64,000 nt of DNA from Limnobaculum eriocheiris (GTDB taxonomy: Bacteria > Pseudomonadota > Gammaproteobacteria > Enterobacterales > Enterobacteriaceae): the NCBI RefSeq assembly GCF_021010575.1, contig NZ_JAJNAG010000012.1, forward strand, positions 1 to 64,000, in the 5' to 3' direction. The translations under genes and the position numbers were made by a program. This document shows positions 60,930 to 64,000 of the stretch, one piece after another. Each line of letters opens with the position of its first letter. Position 1 is the stretch's first letter. The notes beneath the pieces are model-generated. The model searched no databases. It was given only the letters and a program-made list of their open reading frames with translations, and was not told where the DNA came from.

Positions 60930-63900
60930 CAATGGTACTCTTTTTGCGCTTTTGCCAATTCCATTACACCCTGAATATCCACCTCATACCCCGTCGTTTC
61001 TTCTCGCACCGCATTGGCAATTTCTCGCTCCTTAAAGCGATCTCCCACCCAATCCGCTTTTTTGGTATAACGAATGGCACTATCTATTTTGGTAGCCAGC
61101 AATTCATCTTGACCAAAATTATCGTAAAACGCGCGTTTTGGATTAGAGTCCATCGATGGCGGATAGTTAGCCGCTGTCTGCTCCGGACGTATAACCTTAC
61201 GAGATAGCTCGCGGATTTTTTCCAGATACTCTTGATATTCAATCGCTTTTTGGCGACGAAGCTCAATCAGCTCATCCAATAACACCGACATTTGCTCGTA
61301 ATACTTAGGGTTAACCGGGTTTTCATCAACGATGGTTTTACGCACGTTATTTTCGATGGTTTCGGCCATGGCTTCCTGATTTTTATGAATACTTTCAGGC
61401 AAAGCCTCCACGGCATCAGCGCCTTTTTCGACAATGAGCTCAATAAGCCCCAGCTCTTCAAAATCCATCAGTACTTCGCTGTCATCCGCACGAATATACA
61501 TATCTAACAAATGGCGCATCGCAGGCTCAAAGCGTTTCATTTCTACCAAATCGCCACTGGCCAGTTTTACTTCGTCACGTACTTTTTCAAAATGAGCCAC
61601 TTCAACTCTTATCAAGTCTACATCTTGCGCAGAATAGCCTGCATCAGGCATTTCATTGGCGATATTGGCGAACGCACGCAGCAGTTTGGCAACGTTCTGA
61701 TAAAGCGTTAAACGCAGTGCTTCTTTCTCGGTGAGCTCGTCTTGGTTCAGACCTGACTTACCACAAAAATAATAAATGTAGTCTTCCGTATTGCGTGGCA
61801 CTTTTACCGGCTCACACAAGGCGCGCACCATTTCCAGCGCATTATCCAAATCGAGCTTGGCTTGCTCTAAACGATCTTTCAGCAGCCCCGCAACGTCTTC
61901 CTTGTCATAACCATCAAATGCGCCTTGCGTATAATCAGAAATCGCTTTATCCAACGAGCGGAACAGATCTTTGTAATCAATGATGTAACCGTATTCTTTA
62001 TCATCGCCATCCAAGCGGTTCACGCGGCAAATGGCCTGAAACAGATTGTGATCAGCCATCTGTTTGTCGATATACAAATAGGTAGCCGAAGGGGCGTCGA
62101 AGCCAGTCAGCAACTTATCGACCACGATGAGCAAGCGCATTTGTCCTGGCTCATCAATAAATTGCTTTTTAACTTCTTTTTCAAACTCTTCAACTCGGTT
62201 AGCGGCCTTGTCTTCCGGTTGCTCGAAGTAATCCGCAAGCATTTTGCGGTAAATATCGTACTTAAAGAGCTTTTCCGTTAAACCTTCACCGGTTTCTTCC
62301 CCTTTAATGCTTGCAGCAGTCGGCTGAAAACTGGTGACAATAGCCACCTTACCGGCTAAATCTGTTTGGCTGAACATTTCATAAGCTTTACAAGCTTGAT
62401 AAACACTAGAGCAGACCAACATGGCATTGCCGTAGCCATCCATCAGGCGTGGCTTAGTGTCCATATCCAGCAAGATATCGTTCACAATTTGCTGCAAACG
62501 CGATTTACTGGACAGCACCTTTTGCATGGTGCCCCATTTCTGTTTCAACTGGGTTTTCGCTAATCGAGATAAGCCGCGAGTTTTCGCTTCAAACCATTCA
62601 TCGACCTTTTTCTGCGACGTGACGTTTTGGTCAATGTCTCGAGCTTCGTAGCGTAAATCGAGCACAACACCATCGGCCACAGCTTCATCAAACTTATAGG
62701 TGTGAATGTAAGAGCCAAATACCTCAACCGATTTTTTCTTGTCTTTCTTCATCAAAGGCGTGCCAGTGAAGCCGACAAACATGGCTTCTGGCAGAATGGA
62801 CTTCATCGCTTCGTGCAACTTGCCCGATTGAGTACGGTGACACTCGTCCACAAACACAAACAAATCGCCTTTGGCTTTAAAGTCCGATGGTAGCGATTTC
62901 TTTAACTCGGCAATAAACTCATCCGTCGCGGTATCGTTTTCCGAATCTGACTGCCGACCAAATTTATGGACTAAAGAGCACACCAACCAAGGGTTAGGCT
63001 GATTGAGTGTCGCCACCAAATCGGCACCGCTTTTGGTGCGATAAATATCTTCCTCAACACCGGTGAACACTTTTTCAATCTGCTCATCCAGCTCTGTACG
63101 ATCGGTCACAATCAATACACGTGCGTCTTTTACATTTTCGCGTATCCATTTGGCCAGCCATACCATGGTGAGGCTTTTGCCAGAACCTTGCGTATGCCAA
63201 ATAATGCCGCCTTCACGCCTTGCTATATGGCGTTTTGCCGCTTCAATACCAAAGAATTGATTGTGGCGACAGGTCTTTTTAATACCCGCATCGAAAACAA
63301 TAAAATCGTGGATAATTTGCAGAAAGCGCGCTTTGTTACACACGCGGCTCAGGTGAAAATCGAGTTTATGATCGTATGGCCTTCTATTTGGCTCATGACT
63401 GCTGCAATCTTCCTTCCACTCAAGGTAGTGTTTTTCAGGGGTTTCAATGGTGCCGTAACGCAAACCTTGAGTGTCATTACCCGCCATCACCAATTGCATA
63501 GTGGTGAAGAAGTTACGAATAAAATCTTTCTTTTGGTTATCGAGGTTCTGGCGAATACCTTCAGAGACAGACACCGAAGAGCGTTTCAGCTCAACCACAC
63601 CGAGTGCGATACCATTGACATACAGCACTATGTCTGGGCGCTTCTTATTCTCACCCTTAATGGACACTTCTTCGGCAATGGCAAAATCGTTCGTCTCAGG
63701 GTTCTTCCAGTCAATCAACCACACGGTTTCATTAAGATGGCCAGCACCTTCTTTGTCTTTCACGCCGTAACGCAGCAGGCGATAAACCTCTTTATTGGCG
63801 TAATAGAGCTTTTTACCTTCGCCCAGCGCTGCTGCCGTATCCAATTGGCGAATAGCACGATTGATCAACGCCTCGCTGACACCACGCTTTTTTAGCCAAT

Positions 63901-64000
63901 CAACCAGGATATCCACTTCAATATTTTTATTATTAGCGCGATCCTGCCAATCACCTAAATAGCGATAGCCTAAGTCAGTTTGAAAAAACTGAACGATACG
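60929..64000 (-). CDS. hsdR: Type I restriction enzyme R subunit, 5' end outside the window
   Basis: Motor and nuclease subunit of a type I restriction-modification system. At least 1023 residues are present; the frame is open through the right edge (RIVQFFQTDLGYRYLGDW is still HsdR), so the GTG at 63916 is not the real start. It has the nuclease motif RPDIVLYVNGIALGVVELKRS (split PD-(D/E)xK, about 95-115), Walker A HTQGSGKSLTMVW, DECHRTQSG, GFTGTPLM, LLTGFDAP and the C-terminal helical domain. hsdM and hsdS are not in view and should lie to the right. Confidence 0.96.
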   Translation of the reverse strand, partial: RIVQFFQTDLGYRYLGDWQDRANNKNIEVDILVDWLKKRGVSEALINRAIRQLDTAAALGEGKKLYYANKEVYRLLRYGVKDKEGAGHLNETVWLIDWKNPETNDFAIAEEVSIKGENKKRPDIVLYVNGIALGVVELKRSSVSVSEGIRQNLDNQKKDFIRNFFTTMQLVMAGNDTQGLRYGTIETPEKHYLEWKEDCSSHEPNRRPYDHKLDFHLSRVCNKARFLQIIHDFIVFDAGIKKTCRHNQFFGIEAAKRHIARREGGIIWHTQGSGKSLTMVWLAKWIRENVKDARVLIVTDRTELDEQIEKVFTGVEEDIYRTKSGADLVATLNQPNPWLVCSLVHKFGRQSDSENDTATDEFIAELKKSLPSDFKAKGDLFVFVDECHRTQSGKLHEAMKSILPEAMFVGFTGTPLMKKDKKKSVEVFGSYIHTYKFDEAVADGVVLDLRYEARDIDQNVTSQKKVDEWFEAKTRGLSRLAKTQLKQKWGTMQKVLSSKSRLQQIVNDILLDMDTKPRLMDGYGNAMLVCSSVYQACKAYEMFSQTDLAGKVAIVTSFQPTAASIKGEETGEGLTEKLFKYDIYRKMLADYFEQPEDKAANRVEEFEKEVKKQFIDEPGQMRLLIVVDKLLTGFDAPSATYLYIDKQMADHNLFQAICRVNRLDGDDKEYGYIIDYKDLFRSLDKAISDYTQGAFDGYDKEDVAGLLKDRLEQAKLDLDNALEMVRALCEPVKVPRNTEDYIYYFCGKSGLNQDELTEKEALRLTLYQNVAKLLRAFANIANEMPDAGYSAQDVDLIRVEVAHFEKVRDEVKLASGDLVEMKRFEPAMRHLLDMYIRADDSEVLMDFEELGLIELIVEKGADAVEALPESIHKNQEAMAETIENNVRKTIVDENPVNPKYYEQMSVLLDELIELRRQKAIEYQEYLEKIRELSRKVIRPEQTAANYPPSMDSNPKRAFYDNFGQDELLATKIDSAIRYTKKADWVGDRFKEREIANAVREETTGYEVDIQGVMELAKAQKEYH

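Larger units (their letters stand above)
53589..64000 (+). mobile_element. Integrated genomic island at the yicC 3' end (left part; right end outside the window)
   Basis: Everything after yicC departs from enteric backbone order: tyrosine integrase, TA pair, conflict-type primase-helicase, and type I restriction genes. A P4-type integrase faces away from the yicC 3' end, with arm-type repeats between. This site and layout are those reported for MGIVflInd1-like islands mobilised by SXT/R391 elements. The left attachment site should overlap the last bases of yicC. No oriT was identified, and the right end is not in view. Confidence 0.75.

Noticed and set aside
63188-63895. 235-aa frame opposite hsdR
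   Set aside because: Fully antisense to the conserved HsdR nuclease and helicase regions; composition reflects the opposite strand.

Overview
The window is chromosomal DNA of an Enterobacterales bacterium. Almost every backbone gene has an Escherichia/Yersinia-type orthologue, and several blocks keep textbook gamma-enteric order: rrs-murI-btuB-trmA-yijD-fabR-oxyR, argE/argCB, metF-metLB-metJ-rpmE-priA-cytR-ftsN-hslVU-menA-rraA-zapB-glpFKX, and pyrE-rph-yicC. Features that point away from Escherichia are the argCBGH cluster with a short ArgG, a peroxiredoxin-glutaredoxin hybrid next to oxyR, no sthA between oxyR and fabR, and a direct glpX/pyrE junction. A Yersiniaceae- or Budviciaceae-like genus fits, but I cannot name it from this window.

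Layout. 1-425: 5' end and promoters of an rRNA operon running left. 475-6844: murI, btuB with a cobalamin riboswitch, trmA, yijD, fabR, oxyR. 7007-9303: an OxyR-adjacent redox pair (Prx5-Grx hybrid, then a frameshifted flavin disulfide reductase). 9659-19254: a cell-surface block: a two-partner secretion pair (TpsB/TpsA), a frameshifted lipoprotein gene, an autotransporter and an Ail-type outer-membrane protein. 19334-25464: arginine biosynthesis (argCBGH, divergent argE). 25696-28332: ppc. 28379-33718: methionine genes with tandem MetJ boxes. 33941-44009: rpmE, priA, cytR, ftsN, hslVU, menA, rraA, an inserted AraC/GyrI-like regulator, zapB. 44497-48073: glpFKX. 48147-49590: pyrE and rph with the pyrE attenuator.

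49870-52350 is a decayed class II microcin-type export locus between rph and yicC. It holds a 72-codon double-glycine precursor with its own Shine-Dalgarno and terminator but no standard start codon, a CvaB-like ABC exporter that has lost its C39 leader-peptidase domain, and the first third of a CvaA/HlyD-like adaptor. The last two are joined by what looks like a single deletion. No gene caller would report the precursor because it lacks ATG/GTG/TTG.

From the end of yicC (53588) to the right edge is an integrated genomic island. It has a P4-type tyrosine integrase next to the yicC 3' end with repeated arm-type sites, a small membrane protein, a HigBA toxin-antitoxin pair, a primase-helicase of the kind found in TOTE-type conflict systems, an unusual non-coding stretch rich in GTTTGGC/GCCAAAC inverted repeats, an unrecognised gene, and the end of a type I restriction locus (YgjP-like metallopeptidase plus HsdR, which runs off the window). 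The insertion site matches that of the SXT-mobilisable MGIVflInd1-type islands of Vibrio and enterics. The cargo is defence-oriented.
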